Of a stretch of DNA of 64,000 nt, positions 19,558 through 29,432 are shown piece after piece. Position numbers and translations under genes: made by a program. The notes under the pieces are model-generated. The model did no database searches. It saw only the letters and a list, made by a program, of their open reading frames with translations, and had not been told where the DNA came from. Numbering within the stretch: the stretch's first letter is position 1; every line of letters starts with the position of its first letter. The DNA comes from Methylicorpusculum oleiharenae (GTDB taxonomy: Bacteria; Pseudomonadota; Gammaproteobacteria; Methylococcales; Methylomonadaceae), in contig NZ_WUTY02000001.1 of the NCBI RefSeq assembly GCF_009828925.2, positions 2,448,492 through 2,512,491 of the forward strand, in the 5' to 3' direction.

Positions 19558-20484
19558 TTGGTACAAAAGGTTATTCGCATAGCGACCCGTAAAAGCCCAT
19601 TGGCATTATGGCAGGCAGAGCATGTTGCCGAACGTTTGAAAGCAGCATTTCCCGGTTTACAAACTGAGTTTGTAAAAATGACTACCAAGGGCGATAAGTT
19701 GTTGGATGCGCCTCTTGCCAAAGTCGGTGGAAAAGGTCTTTTTGTTAAGGAGTTGGAGCAGGGCATGCTGGAAGGGATAGCGGATATTGCTGTTCATTCC
19801 ATGAAGGATGTGCCTGTGGAATTTCCTGAGGGACTTCATTTGGCTGCAATTTTGACGCGGGAAGACCCTACCGATGCGTTTGTGTCGAATCACTTTCGTT
19901 CTCTGGATGATTTGCCGTCAAACGCAAAAATTGGTACATCCAGTTTGCGCCGTCAGTGCCAGATTAAAGAAAAATTTCCGGACTCGGAGATTTTATCGTT
20001 ACGGGGCAATGTCAATACCCGGCTGGCTAAACTGGATGCCGGTGAATTCGATGCCATCATTCTGGCTTCAGCCGGTCTTAAACGTTTGGGCATGGGGGAT
20101 CGCATCACCGCCTGTCTTGACCCTGCGCAGAGTTTACCCGCTATCGGGCAAGGCGCGATTGGCATAGAGTGCAGAATTGACGATGCGGAACTCAACCGTT
20201 TGCTGCAGACGCTGCATGATCCGGACACCACTATCTGCGTTCGCGCCGAGCGAGCCATGAACAAGCGCCTGAATGGTGGATGTCAGGTGCCGATAGCCGG
20301 TTTTGCAGAATTGGCGGGTAACCATCTGACTATGCGGGGCTTGGTCGGCAGCCCTGATGGCACTGTTTTATACAGGGCGGAACGTTCCGGTTCTGCCGAA
20401 GAGGCCGAGGCAATTGGAAAAGCGATTGCCGAAGACTTGCTGGCAAATGGCGCCGATGAGATTCTAAGGGAATTGCTGGCTTGA
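19558..20484 (+). CDS. hemC: Porphobilinogen deaminase (hydroxymethylbilane synthase)
   Basis: A 308-residue cytoplasmic enzyme polymerising four porphobilinogens into hydroxymethylbilane in tetrapyrrole synthesis. Conserved segments are [45 protein letters not shown], and the dipyrromethane-cofactor cysteine (about residue 242) in [12 protein letters not shown]. The start is TTG at 19558, fixed by the conserved N-terminus VIRIATRKS and an AAGG upstream. It is first of four haem genes; its stop overlaps the start of hemD. Confidence 0.97.
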   Translation: MVQKVIRIATRKSPLALWQAEHVAERLKAAFPGLQTEFVKMTTKGDKLLDAPLAKVGGKGLFVKELEQGMLEGIADIAVHSMKDVPVEFPEGLHLAAILTREDPTDAFVSNHFRSLDDLPSNAKIGTSSLRRQCQIKEKFPDSEILSLRGNVNTRLAKLDAGEFDAIILASAGLKRLGMGDRITACLDPAQSLPAIGQGAIGIECRIDDAELNRLLQTLHDPDTTICVRAERAMNKRLNGGCQVPIAGFAELAGNHLTMRGLVGSPDGTVLYRAERSGSAEEAEAIGKAIAEDLLANGADEILRELLA

Positions 20485-21260
20485 AACGCTCACAGGGCAT
20501 TCTGATAACACGTCCGGTTCATCAGGCTGAAAAGCTGTGCAGTTTGGTGTATGAAGCGGGTTTTCTGCCCATTCGGTTTCCTGTTCTGGACATAGTCCCT
20601 ACACAAAAGAGTGATCAGGCAAGCCAAATTCTGGCCAGGATTGATGACTATGACCGGTTGATATTTATCAGTGTAAACGCCGTAAATTTTGCACTGCTCC
20701 TGAATGATGGCAAAATAGCCGCTTTTACTAAAAGGCCAATAGCGGCAGTAGGGGCGTCTACCGCCGATGCATTGGTTAAGCAAGGCCTAGTGGTTGATAC
20801 GGTGCCCGAAAGCGGGTTCAACACAGAAGCGCTGTTGGCTATGCCTCAGTTGCAGGCCGTTAAAGGTCAGCGCATTTTAATCATCCGTGGTGTGGGCGGG
20901 CGTGAAGCCTTGGCAGACGAATTGCGCAGACGTGGGGCTTCGGTTGATTATTTGGAAGTTTATCAAAGAGACTGTCCGGATTCGAGTCGTGAGCCATTGA
21001 TAACGATGTTGCAAGAAGAGCAATTGGCTGTGATTACAGTAACGAGTTCCGAAGGACTGAAAAATTTGGTCCGGATGATTGGTGATGAGCTTAAATCAGC
21101 GCTATTAATTTTGCCCTTAGTTGTTGTTAGCGAGAGAATGGCGCAAGATGCGCAGGCGATAGGTTTTTTTCACGTGGTTGTGGCAAAAAACCCCTCTGAT
21201 ACCGCTATTTTAGAAGAAATAAAAAAGATCATTAATGGGGAATACCAGTGGCTGAGTTAA
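20481..21260 (+). CDS. hemD: Uroporphyrinogen-III synthase
   Basis: A 259-residue enzyme that closes and inverts ring D of hydroxymethylbilane to give uroporphyrinogen III. Family motifs include [14 protein letters not shown] at the start, [49 protein letters not shown] and [11 protein letters not shown]. The start is TTG at 20481, overlapping the hemC stop by 4 bp, so translation is probably coupled to hemC. Low overall conservation is normal for HemD. Its place between hemC and hemX settles the identity. Confidence 0.95.
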   Translation: MKRSQGILITRPVHQAEKLCSLVYEAGFLPIRFPVLDIVPTQKSDQASQILARIDDYDRLIFISVNAVNFALLLNDGKIAAFTKRPIAAVGASTADALVKQGLVVDTVPESGFNTEALLAMPQLQAVKGQRILIIRGVGGREALADELRRRGASVDYLEVYQRDCPDSSREPLITMLQEEQLAVITVTSSEGLKNLVRMIGDELKSALLILPLVVVSERMAQDAQAIGFFHVVVAKNPSDTAILEEIKKIINGEYQWLS

Positions 21261-22417
21261 GTGAAAAACAAGACCAGAATACCGATAAAGTTTTGTTAAA
21301 AAGCAAATCCAAAAGCGGGCTTTGGTTCGGATTCTTAATTGTACTGATCGTTATCAGCATCGGGGGGATTGGTTATTATTTTTTCATGCAATTGCGCGCC
21401 CAACAGGAAAACTTGGGTGGCGAGCTTGATAAGGGAGACATGCAGGTCATTGAACTCAGCAAGCAACTGAGCGGCTATCAAACCCAATTATCGGCTTTGC
21501 AATCGCAATTGGCGACACTGGTTGCTGATGTTAAAAACAAGGACGGGCAGTTTAACAAAACATTGTCCGACTTCTCTGAGCTTCATACCGAAAAGCTCGA
21601 TAATGCCAGAACAGACCTGGGTAATCAGATTCGTCAGGTTCAGCGTCAACTGGGTAAAACCCGGGGCGATTGGTTGATTGCCGATGCCGAATATTTACTG
21701 AGTGTAGCAAATCAGCGTTTGCAGCTCATGGGCGATTTGGCCACGACGACCGAAGCGCTTGAAGCGGCTGACCAACGTTTACGCGAAAGCGGAGATGCTG
21801 CAGTATTCAAGGTCAGAGAGCAGATTTCAAAAGATATAGCCGCATTGAAAACCATTGTCGAATCGGATATGGTCGGGATTTATTCGGCGCTGCAGATGTT
21901 GCAAGATAAAGTTGGACAATTGCCTTTGATCATGCCTTATGCCGGCAAACCGTTTACGCCATCTTCAGACATTCATAGTCATGGTGATTCAGGCGAGGAT
22001 GAACATAATATGTTGTCCTTCGCGATGAAAAAACTCGAAGGCGTTGTCACTATTCGTCATACAGACAGGGAAATCAAGGCTATTCTGGAACCCGAGGAAG
22101 CTCTGTTTATCCAGCAACAATTCAGAGTCAAGCTGGAAATGATCAAGCTTGCGTTGGTTCAACAAAATGAAGTTCTGTATAAGGCAGCCATTGCCGATGC
22201 AATAGCCTGGCTCAAGGAAAACTTCACGATGAACGACGAAACAAAATCGGTTGTGGGCGAGCTGGAACGGATGAATATTATTCGATTAAAGAGCGAATTT
22301 CCGGATATCAGCCGGTCGCTTAAGATGCTGCGCGATATTACCAAATTAAGAATTGAAACTGATAAAGCGCTGGTTGAACCGGAAGTTACTGAACAGCCAC
22401 CTCAAGATAATCAATGA
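21248..22417 (+). CDS. hemX: HemX-family membrane protein (uroporphyrin-III C-methyltransferase-like)
   Basis: A 389-residue protein with a short cytoplasmic N-terminus, one membrane helix (about 24-47, LWFGFLIVLIVISIGG) and a long periplasmic part. That part begins with a coiled coil of heptads rich in Gln, Leu and Lys (about 55-135) and continues with the HemX-conserved DWLIADAEYLLSVANQRLQL. It is named after uroporphyrinogen methyltransferase, but no SAM-binding methylase domain is visible, so the enzymatic name is misleading. GTG 21248 follows GGGGAA; it overlaps hemD by 13 bp. The usual gammaproteobacterial order hemC-hemD-hemX-hemY is preserved. Confidence 0.93.
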   Translation: MAELSEKQDQNTDKVLLKSKSKSGLWFGFLIVLIVISIGGIGYYFFMQLRAQQENLGGELDKGDMQVIELSKQLSGYQTQLSALQSQLATLVADVKNKDGQFNKTLSDFSELHTEKLDNARTDLGNQIRQVQRQLGKTRGDWLIADAEYLLSVANQRLQLMGDLATTTEALEAADQRLRESGDAAVFKVREQISKDIAALKTIVESDMVGIYSALQMLQDKVGQLPLIMPYAGKPFTPSSDIHSHGDSGEDEHNMLSFAMKKLEGVVTIRHTDREIKAILEPEEALFIQQQFRVKLEMIKLALVQQNEVLYKAAIADAIAWLKENFTMNDETKSVVGELERMNIIRLKSEFPDISRSLKMLRDITKLRIETDKALVEPEVTEQPPQDNQ

Positions 22418-22424
22418 GTGAACT

Positions 22425-23657
22425 ATGAAAAATGTCATCTATTTTCTGGGTTCGCTCTTTATTGCAGTCGTAACCGCTTTTATAGTCCATAGCTGGCTAA
22501 GTCAATATGATGACTCGGGCTATGTATTGATTGGTATGGGACGATGGTCTCTAGAGACTTCGCTGGTGTTTTTTGGTGTGGCTCTGGTGATCGTTTTTTT
22601 TATCACGTATATGTTTTTTCGCCTGCTAGGCTGGTTGATGCGGTTGCCGGGCAAGATGAAAGATCGCGGAAAGAGTGTCAAATTCAACCGTTCTCAAGAA
22701 GCACTGATTGCCGGGTTAGTTGATTCTGCTGAGGGTAATTGGGAAAAAGCCGAAAAAATATTGATCAAGCATGCATCGCATAGCGGCGCGCCTTTGATTC
22801 ATTATTTGACTGCGGCAAGGGCGGCTCAATCTCGAGGCGCAGTTGAAAAACGCGATGAATATCTGAAAAAAGCGGCCGATTATGCACCGGGTTCTGATAT
22901 CGCCGTGGGCCTGGTTCAGGCAGAACTGCATTTGTCGGGAAATCAGTTTGAAGAGGCGCTACAAACGCTGGCCAGATTACATTCCATCAATCCGGGTCAT
23001 GCTGCCGTTCTTAAACTGCTGCATCAAACATACCGGCATATAGGCGATTGGGATGCTATCAGGAAACTGATTCCCTCGCTGAACAAGAACAAAGTATTGA
23101 TGGAAGCCGAAGTCAAACTGTTGGAGGCTGACGCTTACAGCAATCTCCTCAGAGAGGCGGCACAAAAAGGAGACTTCACCGATATTCAAGAACTTTGGCA
23201 GGAAATACCTGATTACATCAAAACCGTGTCAGGAATTCCTGCCATTTATTTTGCAGCAATGATTGATGTGGGTGCCGGGGCCAAGATTGAAGATGAACTG
23301 GCTAAAATTATCTCGTCGAACTGGGACCATACCTTACTGGTTCTGTTCGGCAGCGTTCAGTCAAATGACCGGGCCAGACAGCTTAGAACAGCGGAAAGCT
23401 GGTTGACCGTATACCCGGATGATCCTGTCTTGCTGAGAATCCTGGGTAAATTATGTATTTTGTTGAACGATACGGATAAAGCGGAACTTTATCTGGAAAA
23501 GAGTATTGCTGTTGAACCTTCGGTTTCAGCTTATCAGTTATTGGGCAATATACTTTTTGGCAAAGACGATAAAAATAATGCCATTGAGTGCTACAAAATG
23601 GGACTGGAATTAGCTTCTAGTGAAGTGATCAGTCAGGTTGAAAACTATACAGGTTGA
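22425..23657 (+). CDS. hemY: HemY-family TPR membrane protein
   Basis: A 410-residue inner-membrane protein with two N-terminal helices (about 5-22 and 40-62), followed by the conserved HemY block (SQEALIAGLVDSAEGNWEKAEKIL, split by variable residues) and a series of TPR-like helical hairpins to the end. It is the proteobacterial HemY homologue encoded with hemCDX, not the Bacillus protoporphyrinogen oxidase of the same name. It is thought to help late steps of haem biosynthesis, mechanism unclear. Last gene of the haem operon; 7 bp separate it from hemX. Confidence 0.93.
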   Translation: MKNVIYFLGSLFIAVVTAFIVHSWLSQYDDSGYVLIGMGRWSLETSLVFFGVALVIVFFITYMFFRLLGWLMRLPGKMKDRGKSVKFNRSQEALIAGLVDSAEGNWEKAEKILIKHASHSGAPLIHYLTAARAAQSRGAVEKRDEYLKKAADYAPGSDIAVGLVQAELHLSGNQFEEALQTLARLHSINPGHAAVLKLLHQTYRHIGDWDAIRKLIPSLNKNKVLMEAEVKLLEADAYSNLLREAAQKGDFTDIQELWQEIPDYIKTVSGIPAIYFAAMIDVGAGAKIEDELAKIISSNWDHTLLVLFGSVQSNDRARQLRTAESWLTVYPDDPVLLRILGKLCILLNDTDKAELYLEKSIAVEPSVSAYQLLGNILFGKDDKNNAIECYKMGLELASSEVISQVENYTG

Positions 23658-23921
23658 TAGGTTTTCGCCCCAACCTTTCAGCTAATTACATTCCATCAAG
23701 AATAACACAGCATTCCCTGATGAACTTTCGCGCAGCTTTGAGTGATTGGCTTAGAGGTTTTGCCAATAACCACCCCTAATCCTCGCAGCATAACGGGTTA
23801 CGGCCGGTTGTATGGCTAAATATAACAGTCTATCGGCTGCTTCCTACATCGTTTCTGCCTGGGTAAACAGGCAGGGCAAATGCATTAAAAATGATTGACA
23901 TACAAGGATCTATATCAATAT

Positions 23922-24480
23922 CTCCATAAGTTTTATAGAAGATATTGATAACCAAAAAGACTCTCGAGTTGAATGCAAAAAGCTTCATGGCTTAATCGAC
24001 ATAATGGGGTTAAGTGTCTGCGCGATTATCAGTGACGCAGAGGGTTGGCAGGGTATTGTCGATTTTGCTCATGAAAAGTTGGATTGACTACGCTGTTTTG
24101 TGCCGCGGAAAAATGGAATACTTTCTCACGACTGCATTGCCTATATGTTTGAGCGAATTTCGTTTTACGATTTCAGGGCCAGTTTTTTGTACTGGGTTGA
24201 AAGCGTTAGGGAAAAAACGTCAGGTGTAAGTCATCGCAATTGACAGTAAGACTTCGCGAGGCTCGACAGACCGTAAGCGAGGCAAACCACCTCTGCACAG
24301 GTTGAGTGGATGGGCTTGAGCGAATTCATCAACTCCATCGCTGCCGATGCCAGACGTTTTGCTCATGCGGTACGTGCTCACTCGGGTATAGAAAACCGTC
24401 TGCATTGGTGTTTGGACTGTTAAATTAATGCTTTTGTCCTGGCATGTAGATAGGCTCTGCCGGATATTCAATCAAACTTT
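23922..24480 (+). pseudogene. ISAs1-family transposase remnant
   Basis: Conceptual translation gives pieces in ISAs1 order: FIEDIDNQKDSRVECKKLH, GLSVCAIISDAEGW, a premature TGA where Trp of KLDWL is expected, then VPRKNGILSHD. Further on come DSKTSRGSTDRKRGKPPLH and a C-terminal piece VRAHSGIENRLHWCLD. Several stops and a large deletion between the last two pieces make it non-functional. It occupies the 1.3-kb gene-poor stretch after hemY. The remaining sequence to 24800 has a single-arm REP-like motif (CCCTGAGCGTGTCGAAGG at 24729-24746) and no gene I can support. Confidence 0.75.
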
Positions 24481-24803
24481 GATAGTATCTTCTCACCCCT
24501 CACATTGGTTGATTGGCCTTGAGTAAGCGAAGGTCCAGATCAAGCGCCAGAGTTGCTTAGGGTGAAGTAGCCAGCAGCGCCGTAAACCCACCCATGGGGG
24601 CTTGATGACAAGATCCCCGCATTGCATACGTCTCCCCATTATTATCATCAAACAGGGAATTGCTGGTATTCATAACGGGTACTCCGTCATCCTTGAATTT
24701 TTGCGGGTAATAAAAGGGGTCCGCTTACCCTGAGCGTGTCGAAGGTCTAATCACTGGCGGCTTATTTAAAAATTAGCTGCCGTAACTAAATAGGCTTGGG
24801 TTA

Positions 24804-24933
24804 TACCATTCGAACTTCAAATTTCGGCAGTGCCTAAGGAGGCAACGGGTTGTTCGGCATAGAGCCTACCGGGATGGTTTTACGGCGTCCTTTGACGGGC
24901 ACCCCGGTGCCGAATTTCGATCTACGATGGATA
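24804..24933 (+). repeat. MITE family B, copy 1 (TA-flanked)
   Basis: A 130-bp element starting TACCATTCG and ending CGATGGATA, flanked by TA at 24802-24803 and 24934-24935. It matches copies at 48481-48611 and, reversed, 54749-54882. Its inner part pairs GTTCGGCA-type segments and contains a GGGCACCCCGGTGCC palindrome. TA duplication points to the IS630/mariner group. It lies just downstream of the 1290-residue sensor gene. Confidence 0.8.
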
Positions 24934-24945
24934 TACTATAAGTTG

Positions 24946-27900
24946 CTATGCCTGAGTCTCGATAACGGCTATCAGTTTGTGCAAGGCGTTGATTAATTGA
25001 TTGCTCGCTGTATACAATTCATCTAGCTGATCCAATACCTCCAGATGCCGGTTCTCATTGGCGGCTTTCAAAAATCGCTTGCTCAGGTCATGAACCTGTC
25101 GATGCAATGGCTCAATGTCTTGAAATTCAGGGTGATTGCCATAGCGGATGCGGCCTTCATGCTTATACCAGATGCCGAAGCGGCAGAGGTGTTCATCCAG
25201 TGGCGGAGGCACTTCGCGCTCACCTTTAAGACAGCCTGCAATGACTTTTACCCAGGCGCGATGCTCTACTTCGGCAAACAGCAATGGTTGCTGGTTACGG
25301 CTGATTCGGCAATGGTTCCAGGCAGCCCAGGACGGGTCGGGACGCCAGGTTTTAATCCAGGGTTTTAGTTCGGGCGCAGACATAGGTTTGGCAATACCAT
25401 AGCCTTGCGCCAACTCACATCCCAGAGCCAACAGCAAATTGCCATGGGCGATCGTCTCTACGCCTTCGGCTATAACTTCTCGTCCGAAAGCGTTGGCAAG
25501 ACCCATTACACCTTCAACAATGGCAAGATCGTCTTGATCTTCCAGCATATCCCTGACGAAGCTTTGGTCAATTTTTAGCGTGCTGGCCGGAAGACGTTTT
25601 AAATAGGTCAGCGAAGAATAGCCGGTGCCGAAATCATCCAATGCAAACTGCACGCCGAGGCTGACGCAGGCATTCATCACGCCGGATACGTAGGCTATAT
25701 CTTCTAGCGCGCTGGATTCAATGATTTCCAATTCCAGTTGGCACGGCTCAACTTCAGGATGAGCGGTCAGCAATTCAAACAAACGTTTTTCGAAACGGGT
25801 TTGTTGCAATTGTAACGCACTGATATTGACACTGACCGATATCTCCAAGCCTTCTGCGCGCCAGGCCGCAAGTTGGCTTAATGCAGTATCAATGACCCAT
25901 TCGCCTATTTCCAGACTAATAGGGTGCTTGTCGATAAAAGGCAGGAAGGCTGCCGGAGGCAGAAGGCCGCGCTCAGGATGCTGCCAGCGAATAAGCGCTT
26001 CTGCGCCGATAATTTCGCCCGTTTTCATATTCACTTTAGGCTGATAATAAAGGACGAATTCACCGTAATCAATGGCGCGCCGGATGCTCTCCAAAGTCTC
26101 TCGCTGTGTTGCTGCTACGGCATTTCCAGCGATATCGAATAGCTGATAACTGTTTTTGCCTTGTTGTTTAGCCTGATACATCGCTTGATCGGCATGTCTC
26201 AGCAGTTGATCGGCATCGGCATTGTCAAGCGGGTACAGTGTGACACCGATACTGGCCGATACAGCCAACTGGTCTTCGTTGATAGTCACAGGCTGTGCAG
26301 CTGCGATAAGCAGGCGATTAAGAACCGGCTCCCAGTCTTCGTTTTGCTCAAGGTCAATAAGTATCGCAACAAATTCGTCGCCACCGATTCGTCCCAGGGT
26401 GTCGCCTTCTCGTAACACCGACTTCATGCGTTGTGCGACTTTGATCAACAGTTCATCGCCCGCAGGGTGTCCGTAATGGTCGTTGACGGCCTTGAATCCG
26501 TCCAGATCCAGGTAGATAAGTGCCAAAGACCGGCCGCTACGTTCACTATTGATCATAGCTTGCCTTAGCCGGTCAGCCAGCAGCAGGCGGTTCGGCAGTT
26601 GGGTGAGCGTGTCGAAATGCGCAATATGCTCCAGTTGGTGTTGTTGTTCCTTGATCTGGGTAATATCCGTGAACAAAGCCACATAACTTTTCGTACTGCC
26701 TAAGGTGTCCTTGACGGCACTGATAGTCAACAATTCCGCATAAACTTCGCCGCTCTTGCGCCGGTTCCATACTTCCCCGCACCAATGGCCCTTGTCGATA
26801 AGCTGTTGCCACATATCCGAATAAAATTCCGGCGGTTGCCGTCCGGAATTTAATATTCGAGGATTTTGGCCCAGGATTTCGGCACGGCTGTAACCGGTGA
26901 CCAGCGAAAAGGTATTATTGACTTCTATGATGGTGGCGTCGGCATCGGTAATCAGTATGCCCTCCTTGGCGTGAGTGAAGACGCTGGCGGCGAGCTTCAA
27001 CTCGTTCTCCACCTGTTTACGGCCGGTAATGTCCTGATGAGTCCCTGACATTCGTAAAGGCATGTTGTCGGCAGTCCATTCGACAATCCGGCCTTGATCC
27101 AGAATCCAGATCCAATGGCCCTGCTTGTGCCGCATCCGGACTTCGCAACTGTAAGAAGCTGTTTCGCGAGAAAAGCATTTTTCCAGTTTGTCTCTCGATA
27201 GCTTGATATCTTCCGGATGGACTAGGGCTATCCATGTTTTAATATTATAAGGAGTCAGTTCATCCAGGGTATGACCGGTAATTTCGGCCCATCTTTCGTT
27301 GAATATCGTTTCACCGCTCCTGATGTTCCATTCCCAGGTGCCTATATTGGTAGCCCAGATGATTTCTTCCTGGCGGCGACTCAGCTCACGAAATTTGCGC
27401 TCGCTCTCCAATAATCTGGCTTCGGTTTGTTTACGTTGAGTGACATCATGCCAGGAGCAGAGCACGACTTTTTTTCCGTTTAAAATTGCCGGGTCCAGGC
27501 TGACATTGGCTATTAATTTGCTGCCGTCAAATTTTTTATGGATCCATTCGAAACGTTGCGGCTCACCGTTTGCGACTAGCTGCAGTATACGCTCAGCTTT
27601 ACTTTGTGAACTTTCACCATCGGGTTGACGTTCCGGCGAAATGTCGGCCGGACGGGCATTCAGCAGTTTGGTCCGGTTTTTGTAACCCAGTATTCGCACG
27701 GCTGCCATGTTGCAGTCTATAAAGCGCCCGTCGGCAATAATCCAGGTGGGTTCCGGGGCCAACTCAAACAAGGTTGCAAAACGCTGTTCACTTTGACGTA
27801 ATCGGCGGTTCTGTATTATCAAAAGAAAGCCGGATGCCGTTAAAAGTAGCGTCAAGATGCCTATGGAGGTAATCCATAGCTGGTATTTTTTCCACAGGTC

Positions 27901-28818
27901 GGAGAGGGTAAAATCAGGCGCCTCGCTATAGGGCGGCAAACGTAGTTTTCTGAGTACCTCATGCACACTTTCATAATTGGCTGGGGGAATGAAGCCATAA
28001 ATACCTGCTGAACGGGCCGCCGAACTATCGGGAGGCAGGTTAAGCAAGGCAATGATCAGTCTGCGGGAGAGTTGTTCATCAACCTGGGGCATCACCGATA
28101 CCGGCCATTCCGGATACAGAGGGGTGGAGCTGATATAGGGATAAGCGGGCAGCTTCTGCTGGTTGATAATCTTGATTTGATTCAGGTCAAGCTTGCCTTC
28201 GTTATGCAGGCCCTCAAGGACACCGCTTCGGACAAAACCAGCATCGGCGCGGCCGGTCATGACTGCTTCCACAACAAGGTCGTGAGGCATGCCCGTTGTG
28301 ATCAGGTTTTGCTTTTTGGGTAACGGAACGCCGGCAGACAGCAATTCAAAGACTTGCATCTGATAACCGCCGGCAGAATTTATAAAGGTTATTGCTATAC
28401 GTTTTTCACTCAAGTCAGCCAAGGCGTTAATCGATAAGGCATCATGACGGGTAAAAATAACACCTCCGAACGCTGAAAGCTTATAGTCACCTGCTTGAGT
28501 CACCTGTGTCACCAAGGGTGCCGATAAATTGTTTTGAAGTTGAAGCTGGATAGAGTGTCCCGGATTGGTCAGCACAATATCCACTTCTTTTCGGGATACT
28601 GCGGCGTCTAGTTCGGAATAGTCGTAAACTCCGAGTTCGACGCGTTGGTCCAGAGCGACTGAAAGATAGACTGCCAAGGGTTCCCAATGGGTCATGGCCT
28701 GTGCTTTTGGACGAAAAGCAAGGACAGCAAATTTTAACGGAGCTTGCAGGTTTGAACACAACGCTGCTTCGGAAAGGCCAAACCCTGCAAGTGTCAAAAC
28801 AAGCATTAATGTTTTCAT
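24946..28818 (-). CDS. PhnD-PAS-PAS-PAS-GGDEF-EAL-CZB sensor protein
   Basis: A 1290-residue membrane protein. A signal peptide (about 1-22) is followed by a PhnD-type periplasmic binding domain (about 25-290; FAVLAFRPKAQ, LTNPGHSIQL, GRADAGFVRSGVLE) and a membrane helix (about 315-340). Three PAS domains run to about 745. GGDEF (about 750-910) is intact as RIGGDEFVAIL. EAL (about 925-1170) is intact with GAEALIRWQHP and DDFGTGYSSLTYLKRL. The last 95 residues resemble a CZB zinc-binding domain, with VEHRAWVKVIAGC, CRFGIWYKHEG and LHRQVHDLSK supplying the expected His/Cys ligands. Both making and breaking of c-di-GMP are possible, perhaps set by a periplasmic ligand and by zinc. Ligand unknown. 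Confidence 0.88.
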   Translation of the reverse strand: MKTLMLVLTLAGFGLSEAALCSNLQAPLKFAVLAFRPKAQAMTHWEPLAVYLSVALDQRVELGVYDYSELDAAVSRKEVDIVLTNPGHSIQLQLQNNLSAPLVTQVTQAGDYKLSAFGGVIFTRHDALSINALADLSEKRIAITFINSAGGYQMQVFELLSAGVPLPKKQNLITTGMPHDLVVEAVMTGRADAGFVRSGVLEGLHNEGKLDLNQIKIINQQKLPAYPYISSTPLYPEWPVSVMPQVDEQLSRRLIIALLNLPPDSSAARSAGIYGFIPPANYESVHEVLRKLRLPPYSEAPDFTLSDLWKKYQLWITSIGILTLLLTASGFLLIIQNRRLRQSEQRFATLFELAPEPTWIIADGRFIDCNMAAVRILGYKNRTKLLNARPADISPERQPDGESSQSKAERILQLVANGEPQRFEWIHKKFDGSKLIANVSLDPAILNGKKVVLCSWHDVTQRKQTEARLLESERKFRELSRRQEEIIWATNIGTWEWNIRSGETIFNERWAEITGHTLDELTPYNIKTWIALVHPEDIKLSRDKLEKCFSRETASYSCEVRMRHKQGHWIWILDQGRIVEWTADNMPLRMSGTHQDITGRKQVENELKLAASVFTHAKEGILITDADATIIEVNNTFSLVTGYSRAEILGQNPRILNSGRQPPEFYSDMWQQLIDKGHWCGEVWNRRKSGEVYAELLTISAVKDTLGSTKSYVALFTDITQIKEQQHQLEHIAHFDTLTQLPNRLLLADRLRQAMINSERSGRSLALIYLDLDGFKAVNDHYGHPAGDELLIKVAQRMKSVLREGDTLGRIGGDEFVAILIDLEQNEDWEPVLNRLLIAAAQPVTINEDQLAVSASIGVTLYPLDNADADQLLRHADQAMYQAKQQGKNSYQLFDIAGNAVAATQRETLESIRRAIDYGEFVLYYQPKVNMKTGEIIGAEALIRWQHPERGLLPPAAFLPFIDKHPISLEIGEWVIDTALSQLAAWRAEGLEISVSVNISALQLQQTRFEKRLFELLTAHPEVEPCQLELEIIESSALEDIAYVSGVMNACVSLGVQFALDDFGTGYSSLTYLKRLPASTLKIDQSFVRDMLEDQDDLAIVEGVMGLANAFGREVIAEGVETIAHGNLLLALGCELAQGYGIAKPMSAPELKPWIKTWRPDPSWAAWNHCRISRNQQPLLFAEVEHRAWVKVIAGCLKGEREVPPPLDEHLCRFGIWYKHEGRIRYGNHPEFQDIEPLHRQVHDLSKRFLKAANENRHLEVLDQLDELYTASNQLINALHKLIAVIETQA

Positions 28819-28822
28819 CTGG

Positions 28823-29092
28823 CTATTTTGCTGCGTTTGGCAGCCGCTTTGCAGAAACCGGGCGATGCAACAAATCTTTCTGTACCGGTAGTCGGGTATT
28901 AAAGGGAAAAGTCGATATTGTTTTTGCTGCGCCCTTTAGTCGGTCATCGCGGGCCAGGTTGTGTGTTTCATAACCCATCCAGTGATGTATTCCGACAGTC
29001 AATAGCTGTGCCGGGTAGCAGGCGAAAAGCCAAGGCGTGGATGCAATTGCCGGTAGTGAAGCTGTGCGGGTAAGAAAAGTGTGTCGATTCAT
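28823..29092 (-). pseudogene. Truncated NMT1-type binding lipoprotein remnant
   Basis: From ATG at 29090-29092 the frame gives a signal-like start with a Cys (WLFACYPAQLL), then TVGIHHWMGYETHNLARDD, which parallels the start of the binding lipoprotein at 13116-14111 (IAAHAWPGYEFMFLAMREN). Similarity then stops and the frame ends after about 89 residues, against 331 for the intact relative. The stop is 4 bp before the start of the PhnD sensor gene. It looks like a deleted partner gene; it could still be translated. Confidence 0.6.
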
Positions 29093-29337
29093 GCTAATGA
29101 ATTTTAGACACACATTGCACAAGATTCATTTTTTATTTCATTTTTGCAGCCTTCAGAAAGCCGTATCAGACATCGCTTTCGCGGGGTCATTGATGGCGAG
29201 TTTAAATGCCGCCTATGCAGCCGTCATTTAGGTAATTCTTGCTGAATGAGGTCCTTTGCGATGGATTGCCAATAGCATTTTAAGGCTAATAATTGGTGTC
29301 GCCCCGTTACGGATTGCCATCGTCAAGCCAGTATGTA

Positions 29338-29376
29338 TGGGGTTGCGGTGTTCCGCGCAAGGCTTACCGCAACCCA
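29338..29376. repeat. Hairpin downstream of ubiD
   Basis: GGGTTGCGGT (29340-29349) pairs perfectly with ACCGCAACCC (29366-29375) around a 16-nt loop. It lies 57 bp past the ubiD stop codon, but there is no T-run on the ubiD sense strand, so it is more like a REP-type hairpin or RNA stabiliser than an intrinsic terminator. No other feature was found in the 340-bp gap around it. Confidence 0.5.
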
Positions 29377-29432
29377 CAAAGCCATATTAGAAGTTCAAAC
29401 CGGAAATGGCACTTGTTAGTTGAATCCGCGCT

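Noticed and set aside
24500-24720. Minus-strand frame with short open runs
   Set aside because: Interrupted by stops and not similar to any family I recognise; treated as part of the scar.
29037-29231. 64-residue plus-strand ORF after the truncated binding protein
   Set aside because: It overlaps the relic on the other strand and has no recognisable domain.
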